Source: Methanoculleus caldifontis (GTDB lineage: Archaea; Halobacteriota; Methanomicrobia; Methanomicrobiales; Methanoculleaceae). Taken from it: 64,000 nt of DNA. The DNA lies in assembly GCF_032842345.1 (NCBI RefSeq), contig NZ_WBKO01000001.1, positions 992,001-1,056,000 on the forward strand, written 5' to 3'. Numbering within the stretch: the first letter of the stretch is position 1; every line of letters starts with the position of its first letter. A program made the position numbers and the translations under genes. Under the pieces are notes generated by a model. The model had not been told where the DNA came from. It searched no databases and saw only the letters and a list, made by a program, of their open reading frames with translations. Positions 1-8,445 of the stretch are shown piece by piece.

Positions 1-393
1 CTCGGCCCTCGAGAGGGTGAGACAGACAACCGTCACCCGCAGGAGCTTCTTGTCCTTGCTGATGATCGGGTGGATGGTGTCGATGCGGGATGCCCGCCGC
101 TTGACCATCGACCGGAGGTAGTCGCGAGTCACTTCGTGCCCGACGAACTCGGTGTACGCGGCGTCGCCGGCCACGTTGTTGATCTTGAACTTCATCTTGA
201 TGTGGGACTTGGAGTAGTCCTGCACAACTTCGCCGAGCGTCGCGGTCATGACCCGGCCGACCATGTTCGCGGGGTCGGCCGAGATGGTGTCGCCGATCTC
301 AACTTTGCCGAAGGCGTCGGGTACGTAGACACGGTACCACTTCTTGGCCTTCCAGCCTTCCACCCTTCTTCCAACCTGTTTCTTCCTTGCCAT
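1..393 (-). CDS. rps3ae: 30S ribosomal protein S3Ae (eS1), partial
   Basis: Component of the small ribosomal subunit, the archaeal/eukaryal-type protein eS1. The N-terminal 131 residues are readable and begin MARKKQVGRRVEGWKAKKWY, a typical basic S3Ae start; the segment FVGHEVTRDYLRSMVKRRAS is also characteristic. The C-terminus lies beyond the first base of the window, so the gene is cut by the edge and is not broken. It is the last gene of a minus-strand series rps15, recJ-like, pcc1, rps3ae, an order I know from other methanogens. The gap to pcc1 is 39 bases. I am confident of the family. Confidence 0.93.
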   Translation of the reverse strand, partial: MARKKQVGRRVEGWKAKKWYRVYVPDAFGKVEIGDTISADPANMVGRVMTATLGEVVQDYSKSHIKMKFKINNVAGDAAYTEFVGHEVTRDYLRSMVKRRASRIDTIHPIISKDKKLLRVTVVCLTLSRAE

Positions 394-432
394 GATATCA
401 CTCTCTTTATGTCCTTGTTTTTGAGCCGCAGT

Positions 433-675
433 TCACTCCGGGCCTTTCCGTTTCCGCGCCGCGCAGGTGCAGACGTCTTCTGCGATCGCGAGGTTCATGA
501 GGTAGTCGTCCACCGAGGCGATGATCGACCGGAGTCTGGCCCCGTCGATCTCTGCCCGCACCCCTCCCCCGACCGGGGAAGTCCTGATCAGGGTGAGGTT
601 GTCGGGTTCGAGCGCCGCCGCCACGCATTCGGGATGAGCGTGGGGGGTCTCGATGGTGCCCTCGATCCGGATCAT
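433..675 (-). CDS. pcc1: KEOPS complex subunit Pcc1
   Basis: An 80-residue protein of the Pcc1 family, the dimerisation subunit of the KEOPS complex, which transfers threonylcarbamoyl to A37 of tRNAs that read ANN codons (t6A). The short length, the start MIRIEGTIET and the ending block DDYLMNLAIAEDVCTC fit the family. The frame is open further upstream, but the start at 675 gives a four-base ATGA overlap with the end of the recJ-like gene, so translational coupling supports it. Sua5, which makes the threonylcarbamoyl-AMP donor, is encoded elsewhere in this window at 9123. Pcc1 is small and divergent, so confidence rests on both sequence and position. Confidence 0.85.
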   Translation of the reverse strand: MIRIEGTIETPHAHPECVAAALEPDNLTLIRTSPVGGGVRAEIDGARLRSIIASVDDYLMNLAIAEDVCTCAARKRKGPE

Positions 676-1889
676 GCCGCGACCGCCTCCAGGAGTTCCT
701 GCCTGAACCTCCCGGCTTCTCCGGGTTCGATCCGGGCGCCGGCTCTCCGGTGGTGCCCGCCGCCCTGGCCGCCGCACGCCTCCGCGACCCTGCGCATGAG
801 CGCCTCAAGGTCGAGGTCGACGCCCGGCGGGCAGCGTGCCGAGACGGAGCAGTGGTCCCCTCTCGGCCCCATGACGAAGACCGGGCCGGTCCCGACGAGG
901 TCGTTTGCGAGCGTGTCCGCGACGTCGCTTGCCACCGTGCCGTCATCCACCGCAAAGATGGCGAGGCGGTCGTCGAGCCTGCGCGCCCCCCGGATACCCG
1001 CGATGACCGCCTGCCGATAGCGGCAGGTGATCTCCCAGGCATCCTTGAGGGCGTGGGTCGAGCGGAGACAGAGCGACGCGCCGAGATCTCCGTTTCCGGA
1101 TTTGCCGCAGGCGTCGACGACGGCGGCGAGATTCAGGGCCTCGTCGATCACCTCCCGGCCGAGGCTGTAGGTCGTCCCCCAGATTCCGCAGAGCGCGGAG
1201 ACCGATGCTTTCGGGGCGGCCGTAAGAACGACCCGGGAGAGGAGGGACTCGAGGTCCACGTCGTCCTCGTCGGTGACCGCTGCAACGAGGGTCCTCGCTG
1301 TATCGGGCGAGCCCGAGAACCCGTCGAGATAGGGGTTGACGGCGAGGGCGAGCTGCTCGACGAGGCCCCTTCCTGCAAGGCGGAGGCCGCGGCGGGGCGT
1401 GATGAACCCGTTCGCGATCCCCTCGCTTGCGATCTCCCTGTTCGGTCCTTCGAGTTCCTGGCCGTCGCCGAGGATCCCGAGGAGTGCGAGGCTCGCGAGG
1501 TCGCGGTTGTCTCCCATGCGCTGCGCGACCAGGTAGGCCGCGCCGGACGCCGAGAGGCTCCGGTCGCCGTCGATTCCCGCAAGACGCGGGTTGACGTGGT
1601 AGTCGCCCTCGAAGTGGGGCAGGTGGTGGTCCACCACCATCACGTCACCGGAAAGGTCCGTGAGTGCTGACCCGAAGTCGCAGAGAAGCACGCTGCCGTC
1701 GCGCGGCACGTCGGCCGTAGCTATGCCTGAGCAGATCCTCAGCCGGAACCGCCCGCCCTCGCGGAACATGGCGTGGCAGAGGATGGATGCGGCGGCGATA
1801 CCGTCCGCATCGTGGTGCGCGAGCACCTCCACGAACTCCTGTTCGAGGAGGTGGTCGGCGAGACGGGCGGCAGCGGCTTCAAGCGACAT
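672..1889 (-). CDS. archaeal RecJ-like DHH-family single-strand exonuclease
   Basis: A 405-residue DHH/DHHA1 phosphoesterase of the archaeal RecJ group, which includes the GINS-associated nuclease. Motif I is HHDADG at residues 25-30, a further metal ligand is D71, and the signature D87-H88-H89 follows. The C-terminal DHHA1 domain ends in a glycine/histidine motif (GGQGGGHHRRAG). These are the expected manganese-binding and substrate-binding positions, so it looks catalytically intact. It sits six bases after rps15 and overlaps pcc1 by four bases, so these genes are probably one operon. Its role is likely DNA replication or repair. Which RecJ paralogue it is cannot be settled from sequence alone. 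Confidence 0.85.
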   Translation of the reverse strand: MSLEAAAARLADHLLEQEFVEVLAHHDADGIAAASILCHAMFREGGRFRLRICSGIATADVPRDGSVLLCDFGSALTDLSGDVMVVDHHLPHFEGDYHVNPRLAGIDGDRSLSASGAAYLVAQRMGDNRDLASLALLGILGDGQELEGPNREIASEGIANGFITPRRGLRLAGRGLVEQLALAVNPYLDGFSGSPDTARTLVAAVTDEDDVDLESLLSRVVLTAAPKASVSALCGIWGTTYSLGREVIDEALNLAAVVDACGKSGNGDLGASLCLRSTHALKDAWEITCRYRQAVIAGIRGARRLDDRLAIFAVDDGTVASDVADTLANDLVGTGPVFVMGPRGDHCSVSARCPPGVDLDLEALMRRVAEACGGQGGGHHRRAGARIEPGEAGRFRQELLEAVAA

Positions 1890-1895
1890 GGGTCA

Positions 1896-2354
1896 TCAGC
1901 GGGACAGCAGGATCTCCGCGGTCTCCGGCTTGTAGGTCCAGCCTTCCGGCAGCCGTCCGGACCCGACGTAGTACTTGACCAGCCTGCGCACCTTGGACTC
2001 GGCGATCTGGAGCTGCCGGGTGTTGTGGACGTCCTTCTTGTTCTCCGCAAGGTGCTTCCTCATCCCGAGCGCTTTCTGCATCAGGTTCCGGAGATCTTCG
2101 GGGATCTCGGATTCAAGGCCCTTCTCGCGGAGGATCTCGTTGATACGCTTGCCTGTGGCGAGCTTGACGTCGGGGACGCCGTACCGGTCCCGCAGCGCAA
2201 GACCGATCTGACTGCTCGACATGCCGTCTTTGCGGAGATCGACGATGATCTTCTCGATCTCTGCCGTGTCCGTGTTGGACCACTCGGGTGCTTCCTTCCG
2301 GTAGGGCCGGACTGAACCGCTGGTTCCGCGGCGCCGAGCATACATTCTTGCCAT
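1896..2354 (-). CDS. rps15: 30S ribosomal protein S15 (uS15)
   Basis: Small-subunit ribosomal protein, 152 residues, the long archaeal form with the N-terminal extension MARMYARRRGTSGSVRPYRK. The helical S15 core follows, with GLALRDRYGVPDVK and the 16S-binding stretch LIAESK-like region near QLQIAESKVRRLVKYY. It is the first gene of the minus-strand operon with the recJ-like gene, pcc1 and rps3ae. The stretch 2355-2597 upstream separates it from the divergent sensor kinase and must hold promoters for both. Confidence 0.95.
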   Translation of the reverse strand: MARMYARRRGTSGSVRPYRKEAPEWSNTDTAEIEKIIVDLRKDGMSSSQIGLALRDRYGVPDVKLATGKRINEILREKGLESEIPEDLRNLMQKALGMRKHLAENKKDVHNTRQLQIAESKVRRLVKYYVGSGRLPEGWTYKPETAEILLSR

Positions 2355-2597
2355 TCTTACACCTCCGTTAGATACACTATGTTAAGTCCAGAAAAGAGTC
2401 CGTAATCTGACTAATCTCTGTAATCCCGAGCCCTTGCGGGCAGTGCTTCCGGGAGCACGTCGGACTTACCATAGCCAGCACATGCAGTGCTGCATCATAT
2501 TCATCGGGAGAATGCTTAAGGGTATCGGAGGGGCGCGCGGATCCCCGAAAAAGGCGATTGATGGGGATTTATTGCGGTTCAGGGCGATTACTACTGT

Positions 2598-4868
2598 ATG
2601 AAGGTAAGCCGGCCGGATCAACGGTCCGGTAATACGTTCACCTGGGAGCATCTCGTCCCCTTCTGCATCATCGCCTCAGCTCTCCTCGCGCTCGCTACCG
2701 TAGGTTACTGCCTCTCCGCCGGGGTATCCGTCGTCACCTCCCACCTCTTCTACATCCCGATCGTCCTTGCGGCTTACTACTACCCCGACCGGGGGGTTGC
2801 GTTTGCCGGCGCGATCGCCGCCGGCTATCTCACGGTGGTCCTCCTTTTCGCAGCAGAAAGCGAGTTTGAGGTTGTAAACGCCCTTCTCCGTGTTGGAATA
2901 CTCCTCGCCGTCGCCGCTGTCGTGTCGTATCTCGCCGCTCGCCTGCGTGCGCGGGAGAGCCGGTACCGGGGAGTCTTTGAGAACTCCGGCGCGGGGATCT
3001 TCCTCTTCTCGCCCGAGACCGGGAAGGTCCTGGAGATGAACCGGGGATGCTCCGCGATGCTCGGGTATTCCGAAGACGAGGTCCGGTCCCTTGAGGTGCC
3101 CGCGTTCTGGCCCGGATACCCCGGGATTGCCGGAGCCCTGAAAGTGCGGGGGGTCGAGGGTCTGGATTGCGATTTCATCCGTCGGGACGGGACATCCTGC
3201 CCGGTCCTTCTCTCGGCAAACCTCCTGCCGGACGGCCGGGCGGGCTGCGCGGTGGTCACCGGGACGGCCGAATGGAAGTGGATGGCGAATCGGCTCCGCC
3301 GGTCGGAGGAGACCTTCCGCGTCATCCTGAACGCCGCCGATGTCGGGATCCTCCTCACCGATCCGGGAAAGAGGGTTGTGGAGGTGAATACGGCCGCGAT
3401 CCGGCTCTTCGGGGGCGCCGGGCCGGAGGATCTGGTCGGGCGGAACCCGGAGGACCTGATCGCCGAACGGGACCGGGAGGCTGTCCGCGCCTACCGGGAA
3501 CGGGTCCTCTCCGGGAAGTCCTTCGCGCCGGGGGAGTGCACCTTCCGCAGACTCGACGGTACCGAGTGGACCGCGGAGGTCTCGGTCACCTGCCTCCCCA
3601 GGGACGGTGATGCCCCGGAACGGCTGGTCGTCTCCCTCCGCGATATCACTGAACAGCGGCGTGTGGAAGAGGCGATGCGGGAAGAGTACCGCTACCTCAT
3701 GGTCGTCAATGAGGTCGTCGCCGCGGCGACCGCGTCCCGCAAACTCGATGACCTCCTCAAGGTCTCGCTCGAAAAGACCGTCGCCCTGCTCGGGTTCGAG
3801 CTCGGAGCCGTCTACCTGATGCGCCCGGAGAACGATACAGCGGTCCTCCGGGCCCGGGTGGGGATGGCCTGCGCCCTGCCGGCGACTATGCACCGGGACG
3901 ATCCCCTCTGCCGGGACTACGTTGCGGCGGGTGAGGTGCGCTGCATCGAGGATGTCCCGGCGAGGTATCCGGGCGCGGTGATCCGGTTCATCGCCGTGGC
4001 GCCGATCCCCGGCGACGACGGACCGGTAGGATGGATCGCGGTCGGGAGCAGCACGCGGGACGCGGTCTCGCGGAGCGAGCGCGGGATCCTGCTCGGGATC
4101 TGCGACGAGCTCGGCAACGCGGTCGTGAAGGGGCTGCTCCAGGAGGACCTCGAGAAAGCGCTTGCCGCCGCGAACCGCTACCTGGAGGAGGCAAGCGCGG
4201 CTGCTGCGGAGATCAACCTCTACGTGGACGTCCTCACCCACGACATCAACAACGCGAACACCGCGGCGATGGGCTACCTGCAGATGTACCTCGAGTCCGG
4301 CGCCGCCGCGTCGGACGGGGTGCTCGTCGAGAAGTCGCTGGCGGCCGTCCACCAGAGCAACGAGATCATCCGGAACGTCTCCACGATCCGCAGGCTCAGG
4401 TCCGGGTCCGTCGAGCTCGGTCCGGTCGACCTGGAACCTGTCATCCGGGGGCTCTGCGAGTATCACATGGATAACCGCATCACCTTCGACGGAACGGGCG
4501 CAACGGTCCTCGCAGACGACCTCATCGGCGAGGTCTTCGTAAACCTGATCGGCAACTCCATGAAGTTCGGGGGGCCGGAGGTACGGGTCGCCATCAGCGT
4601 CCGTGAGGAAGGGGACGAGGTCTCCGTGACGGTTGCCGACACCGGACCCGGGATCCCCGACCACCTCAAACCGCGCGTCTTTGAGCGCTACCAGCGGGGC
4701 GATCTGCGCAAGAGCGGGAAAGGGCTCGGCCTCTACATCGTCCGGATGCTCGCGGAACGCTACGGGGGAAGCGTCCGGGCAGGCGATCGGGTCGTTGGCC
4801 ACCCGGAAGAGGGGGCTGCCGTCACGTTCACCCTGCGGCGCTACATCGCGGCTGCGGGGGAGAGGTGA
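2598..4868 (+). CDS. membrane-bound PAS-PAS-GAF sensor histidine kinase
   Basis: A 756-residue sensor kinase. Residues 1-110 hold about four membrane segments, including the SHLFYIPIVLAAYYYP type loop common in methanogen kinases. Two PAS domains follow (about 125-230, starting FENSGAGIFLFS, and 235-355, starting ILNAADVGILLTD, ending with a PAC-like DITEQRRVEE). A GAF-like domain covers about 375-510. The dimerisation/phosphoacceptor helix has LTHDINN near residue 550, with the histidine present. The ATPase domain has an N box (NLIGNSMKFGG), DTGPGIP and GKGLGLYIV. No Shine-Dalgarno is seen and a TATA-like TTTATT lies about 30 bases upstream, so the transcript may be leaderless. No response regulator is adjacent, so the kinase is an orphan. 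Confidence 0.88.
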   Translation: MKVSRPDQRSGNTFTWEHLVPFCIIASALLALATVGYCLSAGVSVVTSHLFYIPIVLAAYYYPDRGVAFAGAIAAGYLTVVLLFAAESEFEVVNALLRVGILLAVAAVVSYLAARLRARESRYRGVFENSGAGIFLFSPETGKVLEMNRGCSAMLGYSEDEVRSLEVPAFWPGYPGIAGALKVRGVEGLDCDFIRRDGTSCPVLLSANLLPDGRAGCAVVTGTAEWKWMANRLRRSEETFRVILNAADVGILLTDPGKRVVEVNTAAIRLFGGAGPEDLVGRNPEDLIAERDREAVRAYRERVLSGKSFAPGECTFRRLDGTEWTAEVSVTCLPRDGDAPERLVVSLRDITEQRRVEEAMREEYRYLMVVNEVVAAATASRKLDDLLKVSLEKTVALLGFELGAVYLMRPENDTAVLRARVGMACALPATMHRDDPLCRDYVAAGEVRCIEDVPARYPGAVIRFIAVAPIPGDDGPVGWIAVGSSTRDAVSRSERGILLGICDELGNAVVKGLLQEDLEKALAAANRYLEEASAAAAEINLYVDVLTHDINNANTAAMGYLQMYLESGAAASDGVLVEKSLAAVHQSNEIIRNVSTIRRLRSGSVELGPVDLEPVIRGLCEYHMDNRITFDGTGATVLADDLIGEVFVNLIGNSMKFGGPEVRVAISVREEGDEVSVTVADTGPGIPDHLKPRVFERYQRGDLRKSGKGLGLYIVRMLAERYGGSVRAGDRVVGHPEEGAAVTFTLRRYIAAAGER

Positions 4869-4876
4869 GCCGAATC

Positions 4877-4882
4877 TTTATC
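4877..4882 (+). promoter_or_regulatory. TATA-like box for tRNA-Gly
   Basis: TTTATC lies 32 to 37 bases before the first base of tRNA-Gly, the right distance for an archaeal TATA box with a short leader. It falls just after the stop codon of the sensor kinase gene. It is a short motif, so this is a suggestion. Confidence 0.35.
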
Positions 4883-4913
4883 TTCTCCCCGGTCAACATG
4901 TATTGGTACCGGA

Positions 4914-4984
4914 GCGATAGTAGTCTAGCGGTAGGACAGGGGCTTCCCAAGCCTCTAGCCCGGGTTCGATTCCCGGCTATCGCA
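4914..4984 (+). tRNA. tRNA-Gly (anticodon CCC)
   Basis: The acceptor arms GCGATAG and CTATCGC pair perfectly and the T arm carries GGTTCGATTCC. The anticodon stem GGGGC/GCCTC closes a seven-base loop TTCCCAA, giving anticodon CCC, which reads GGG. There is no encoded CCA. A T-run at about 4994-4999 downstream would serve as terminator. Confidence 0.95.
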
Positions 4985-4989
4985 TCCGA

Positions 4990-5000
4990 ACGCCGTTTTT
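4990..5000 (+). terminator. T-run after tRNA-Gly
   Basis: A run of six T follows tRNA-Gly within ten bases, the usual archaeal RNA polymerase stop signal. No strong hairpin is needed or seen. Confidence 0.45.
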
Positions 5001-5043
5001 TGCATCTCTCTTCGTTTCCCTGTCCCGCTGGCTCACCCGCGTC

Positions 5044-5850
5044 TCATCCGTCGCCGGCAGGTTTGTCCTCGACGACGATCTCGAACCGGCAGTGGTCGAA
5101 CCCCATCGAGTAGCATTGAGTCTCGGCCACCGCTGCCGGCCGCCCGTAGTGGTGGGAGAAGAGCGCCCGGAGAATCCCTGAGTCAAACGCGCACGCGGGC
5201 TTCCCGGTGACCGGGAGATCGGCGCACTCGAAGCAGTCGTAGACGAGGAGGACAGGCGGCTCCATCCCCGCGACCTCGATCCGGCCGAGGCGGTGCTCCT
5301 CCCAGAAACGCGCGATATTCGCGCAGAAAGTTGCCGTTTCCGGGTCGGCCACCGCCGGGTAGAGTTCCTCGCCGATCCGCTCCCCGGCATGGGTGAGGAG
5401 CGGGTCGAGGAGGACTCCCTCCTGCATGAGCGCTACCCTGATCGTCCGGAAGGCGAGCCGGTAGAACGCATTGGAGTCCCCCGACCCTGCCCGGTAAGCT
5501 CCCGCATAGACGGCGAGATCGTCGGTCACCCGGTCCTCCGGCGAGACGCTCACGATCAGGTCGCCGACAAGAAAGAAGACCTTCTTCCGTGCGTCCGCCG
5601 GATCGGGCCGTGACCCGACGACACCCGCCGCCGCGAGGTCCTGGAGGTGGACCGAGACCGTCGACTTGGCCCGGCCCGCGAGGGCGACGATCTCCTCGAA
5701 CGTGCAGTCGCCCTCCCGGAGCGCCGCGAGGATCGCACGCCGCACCGGGTTCCCGACGGCCCGCGTCCCCTCCTGCGTCGAGTACAGATCGATCTCGCGC
5801 CCCGGCTTCGGCCGGCCGGCCCGCCCCCTCCCGGTCATTCGCTGCTCCAT
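5044..5850 (-). CDS. HTH transcriptional regulator with C-terminal V4R domain
   Basis: A 268-residue protein with an ArsR-like winged helix at about residues 28-100 (NPVRRAILAALREG, then the recognition helix AKSTVSVHLQDLAAAGVV). The C-terminal half is a V4R (4-vinyl reductase) domain, recognised by the cysteines in YDCFECADLP and by CYSMGFDHCRFEI at the end. V4R domains bind small hydrophobic ligands or metal in other proteins; the ligand here is unknown. The gene is divergent from fprA, with 83 bases between the two starts that contain an inverted repeat and a direct repeat. I infer that it controls fprA and itself. A TATATC about 22 to 27 bases before the start suggests a leaderless or very short-leader transcript. 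Confidence 0.8.
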   Translation of the reverse strand: MEQRMTGRGRAGRPKPGREIDLYSTQEGTRAVGNPVRRAILAALREGDCTFEEIVALAGRAKSTVSVHLQDLAAAGVVGSRPDPADARKKVFFLVGDLIVSVSPEDRVTDDLAVYAGAYRAGSGDSNAFYRLAFRTIRVALMQEGVLLDPLLTHAGERIGEELYPAVADPETATFCANIARFWEEHRLGRIEVAGMEPPVLLVYDCFECADLPVTGKPACAFDSGILRALFSHHYGRPAAVAETQCYSMGFDHCRFEIVVEDKPAGDG

Positions 5851-5880
5851 AGATCAAGATCGAAAGGAAGATATATCAAC

Positions 5881-5917
5881 TGTTCGGATACTCTAGAATG
5901 TTCGTATAGTTACGAAC
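5881..5917. promoter_or_regulatory. predicted operator between V4R regulator and fprA
   Basis: GTTCGTA (5900-5906) and TACGAAC (5911-5917) form a perfect seven-base inverted repeat with a four-base spacer. A further half-site TGTTCGGATA (5881-5890) repeats TGTTCGTATA (5899-5908) directly at 18-base spacing. The set lies midway between the two divergent starts, just upstream of fprA. This is the arrangement expected for a dimeric winged-helix repressor or activator; binding by the neighbouring V4R protein is inference. Confidence 0.55.
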
Positions 5918-5933
5918 TTAATGAGGAACGATC

Positions 5934-7148
5934 ATGAAGGCTACAGAACTCGTCCCCGGCGTCCACTGGGTCGGGGCTATCGACTGGAACCTGAGAGAGT
6001 ATCACGGCTACACCCTCCCGGGAACGACGTACAACGCCTACCTCGTCCGGGGCGAGAAGACGGCGCTGATCGACGGTGCCTACGCCGGGTTCGAGGAGGA
6101 GGTCCTCGGCCGCATCCGGTCCGTCTGCGACCCTGCGGAGATCGACTACATCGTCGTGAACCACATCGAGAAGGACCACTCCGGCAGCCTCCCGGCGTTC
6201 GTGCGGCGGATGCCCGGCGTCCCGATCTACTGCACGGAGAAGGCGAGAGCCGGCCTTGCCCGCCACTACGACACGACAGGCTGGAATATCCAGATCGTGA
6301 AATCCGGCGATACCCTCGACCTCGGCGGGAAGACGCTCACCTTCCTTGAGGCACCGATGCTCCACTGGCCCGACTCGATGTTCACCTACCTCGCCGAGGA
6401 CGCCGTCCTCTTCCCGAACGACGCCTTCGGACAGCATGTCGCGAGCGCCGCCCGGTTCGACGACGAACTCGGAAGAGACGCGGCGATGGTTCACGCGCAG
6501 AAATTCTTCGCGAACCTGATCGTGCCCCTCGCGCCGAAGGTCCTGAAGAAGCTCGATGAGGTCGGAGGTCTAGGGATCGATATCAGGATGATAGCGCCGA
6601 GCCACGGCGTCATCTGGCGGTCGCACCCCGGCGATATCCTCAAGGCCTACATCGACTGGAGCCGGGGCGTCGCGAAGGAGAAGGTCACGATCGTCTACGA
6701 CACCATGCACGGCTCGACCACGATGCTGGCGAAGGCGATCGCCGAGGGCGTCATGGCCGAAGGCGCCGATGTCAGAGTCTGCCTCCTCCGCGACGGCCGC
6801 TATGAGGGGACGCACCGGAGCGATATCGTCACGGAGGTCCTCGACTCGAAGGCGGTCCTGGTCGGGTCGCCGACGCTCCAGGACGAGGTCCTCCCCACGG
6901 TGGCCGGGTTCCTCAGCTACCTCCGGGGGCTCCGGCCCGGCCGCCTCGGAGCGAAGAAGATCGGGTGCGCCTTCGGGTCTCACGGGGGTATGGGCGGTGC
7001 GGTCGCCGAGATCGAAGGGGCCCTGAAGGAGGCCGGGATCGAGGTGATCGACGGCGGGTTCCAGGTGAACTATCGGCCGGACGGCGACGAACTCGCCCGG
7101 GCCTTTGAACTCGGCCGGAGGGTGGCACGGGAGATCCGCGCCCGGTAA
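5934..7148 (+). CDS. fprA: F420H2 oxidase, A-type flavoprotein (FprA)
   Basis: A 404-residue flavodiiron protein that in methanogens reduces O2 to water with F420H2 and so protects the cell from oxygen. The N-terminal metallo-beta-lactamase-like half carries the diiron ligands in HIEKDHSG, in FPNDAFGQH and in the histidine of APSHGVIWR. The C-terminal flavodoxin domain binds FMN with YDTMHGSTTMLAKAIAEG. Length and domain order match the family exactly. The gene is divergent from a V4R-domain regulator over a palindromic site, so it is probably induced by a stress or redox signal. All key ligands are present. Confidence 0.93.
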   Translation: MKATELVPGVHWVGAIDWNLREYHGYTLPGTTYNAYLVRGEKTALIDGAYAGFEEEVLGRIRSVCDPAEIDYIVVNHIEKDHSGSLPAFVRRMPGVPIYCTEKARAGLARHYDTTGWNIQIVKSGDTLDLGGKTLTFLEAPMLHWPDSMFTYLAEDAVLFPNDAFGQHVASAARFDDELGRDAAMVHAQKFFANLIVPLAPKVLKKLDEVGGLGIDIRMIAPSHGVIWRSHPGDILKAYIDWSRGVAKEKVTIVYDTMHGSTTMLAKAIAEGVMAEGADVRVCLLRDGRYEGTHRSDIVTEVLDSKAVLVGSPTLQDEVLPTVAGFLSYLRGLRPGRLGAKKIGCAFGSHGGMGGAVAEIEGALKEAGIEVIDGGFQVNYRPDGDELARAFELGRRVAREIRAR

Positions 7149-7270
7149 TACCCTTCACCGTTTTCCCCCTCCTCTCCCCCGGCCGGGGGAACCATAATCA
7201 CAGACCGCCGCCATCTTCCCCTCCACATGGTGCATCACATAGAGGACAGCCCGCGGGGAGAATGGCGGGC

Positions 7271-8344
7271 ATGAAGAACCGGCGCTGGATCGCGCTCTCG
7301 CTCCTGGTCAGCGGCGCGGTCCTCGCGGCCCTCCTCGCGGCGACCTTCACCTCCGAGACACGGGCCTACCTCGGAGAGGTCAGCATCGCCGCCCTCCTCC
7401 TCGCCGTCGGGCTCAGGGTCGGGGATATCCTCTGCCGGGTAGCACGGGTCGGGGTCCTCTCTCGCGGCCTCGGTTACACCGTATCCTTCCGGAACCTCGC
7501 GGCCGCCCAGTTCCTCTCCCTCTTCGCCGGCTCGATCACCCCCGGCCAGGTGGGGGGCGAGCCCGTCCGGATCCACCGCCTCTCCCGAGCCGGGCTTGCC
7601 GTCGGGGACGCCGTCACCGTCGCCATCACGGAGCGGGTGCTGGACCTCGTCGTCTTCGTCGCCCTCTCTCTCGCAGCCGTTCTCGCCGTCCGGCACCTCT
7701 GGAGTTACCTTGCCGCCACGGTCCTCTATCCGGTGGCGGCCTTCTTCGTCCTCGTCCTCGTTCTCCTGCTTGCGCTCGTCGTCATGGTCCGCCGCCCGTC
7801 CCTCACGAAGCGGGTGGTCGGGGGCGTCGCCGCCCGGGTCTCCGACCGGTGCGGCCGGAGCCGGCGCCTCCTCCGGCTCTGTCCGAAGGCCGGGGGCGGC
7901 GAGGGTCTCGGGGAGCGGGTCGATCGGGAGATCGATATCTTTGCCGCAGGCTCCTCCCGGCTTGCGCGGACCGGCAGGCGTTACTTCGGCGGCGCGCTCG
8001 TCCTCACCGTCTTCGGGTGGGTCTTTCACTTCGGCGTGGCGTCGGCCCTGCTCGTCGCTCTCGGCCTTCCCCCGTTCTTCGCGGAGTCGTTCCTCTTTCA
8101 GGGGATCCTCCAGATGATCGCGACCATCCCGCTCATCCCCGGTTCGGCCGGGATCGCCGAGATCGGCGCCGCCACGCTTTATAGCCGGATCGTGCCCACC
8201 TATCTCCTCGGCCTCTACGTCGTCCTCTGGCGCCTCTTCCTCCACTACCTTAACATCCCCCTCGGCCCTCTTGCCGGCCTCCTGGTCACGGGGGAGGGGG
8301 CCCGCGCGGAGGATGCCGATCCCCGCCGCACCGAAAACCTATAA
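7271..8344 (+). CDS. lysylphosphatidylglycerol synthase TM-region family protein (flippase-like)
   Basis: An integral membrane protein of about 357 residues from the UPF0104/LPG_synthase_TM family (COG0392). There are roughly eight hydrophobic segments, a central SITPGQVGGEPVRIHRL motif typical of the family, and a final IPLIPGSAGIAEIG segment. Such proteins are thought to flip lipids or lipid-linked sugars; the substrate is unknown. The start at 7271 is preferred because GGGGAG at 7255-7260 is ten bases before it, whereas the in-frame ATG at 7262 is almost touching that site. It is probably transcribed separately from fprA. Confidence 0.8.
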   Translation: MKNRRWIALSLLVSGAVLAALLAATFTSETRAYLGEVSIAALLLAVGLRVGDILCRVARVGVLSRGLGYTVSFRNLAAAQFLSLFAGSITPGQVGGEPVRIHRLSRAGLAVGDAVTVAITERVLDLVVFVALSLAAVLAVRHLWSYLAATVLYPVAAFFVLVLVLLLALVVMVRRPSLTKRVVGGVAARVSDRCGRSRRLLRLCPKAGGGEGLGERVDREIDIFAAGSSRLARTGRRYFGGALVLTVFGWVFHFGVASALLVALGLPPFFAESFLFQGILQMIATIPLIPGSAGIAEIGAATLYSRIVPTYLLGLYVVLWRLFLHYLNIPLGPLAGLLVTGEGARAEDADPRRTENL

Positions 8345-8445
8345 CCGTTGTGAGACCAAAATCTATCAATCAGCGCGGAAATGACCGAATTTTTCCCGTT
8401 TACCGAACGCCCGGAGAGAATCCGGCACTCCAGCAGGGGAGGCTC

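Noticed and set aside
2676-4802. Antisense open frame of 708 codons opposite the sensor kinase
   Set aside because: High GC makes antisense frames open; it lacks domains and its start and end follow the kinase gene.
7235-8245. Antisense frame of 336 codons opposite the flippase-like gene
   Set aside because: The translation is almost only charged residues, with no hydrophobic core.
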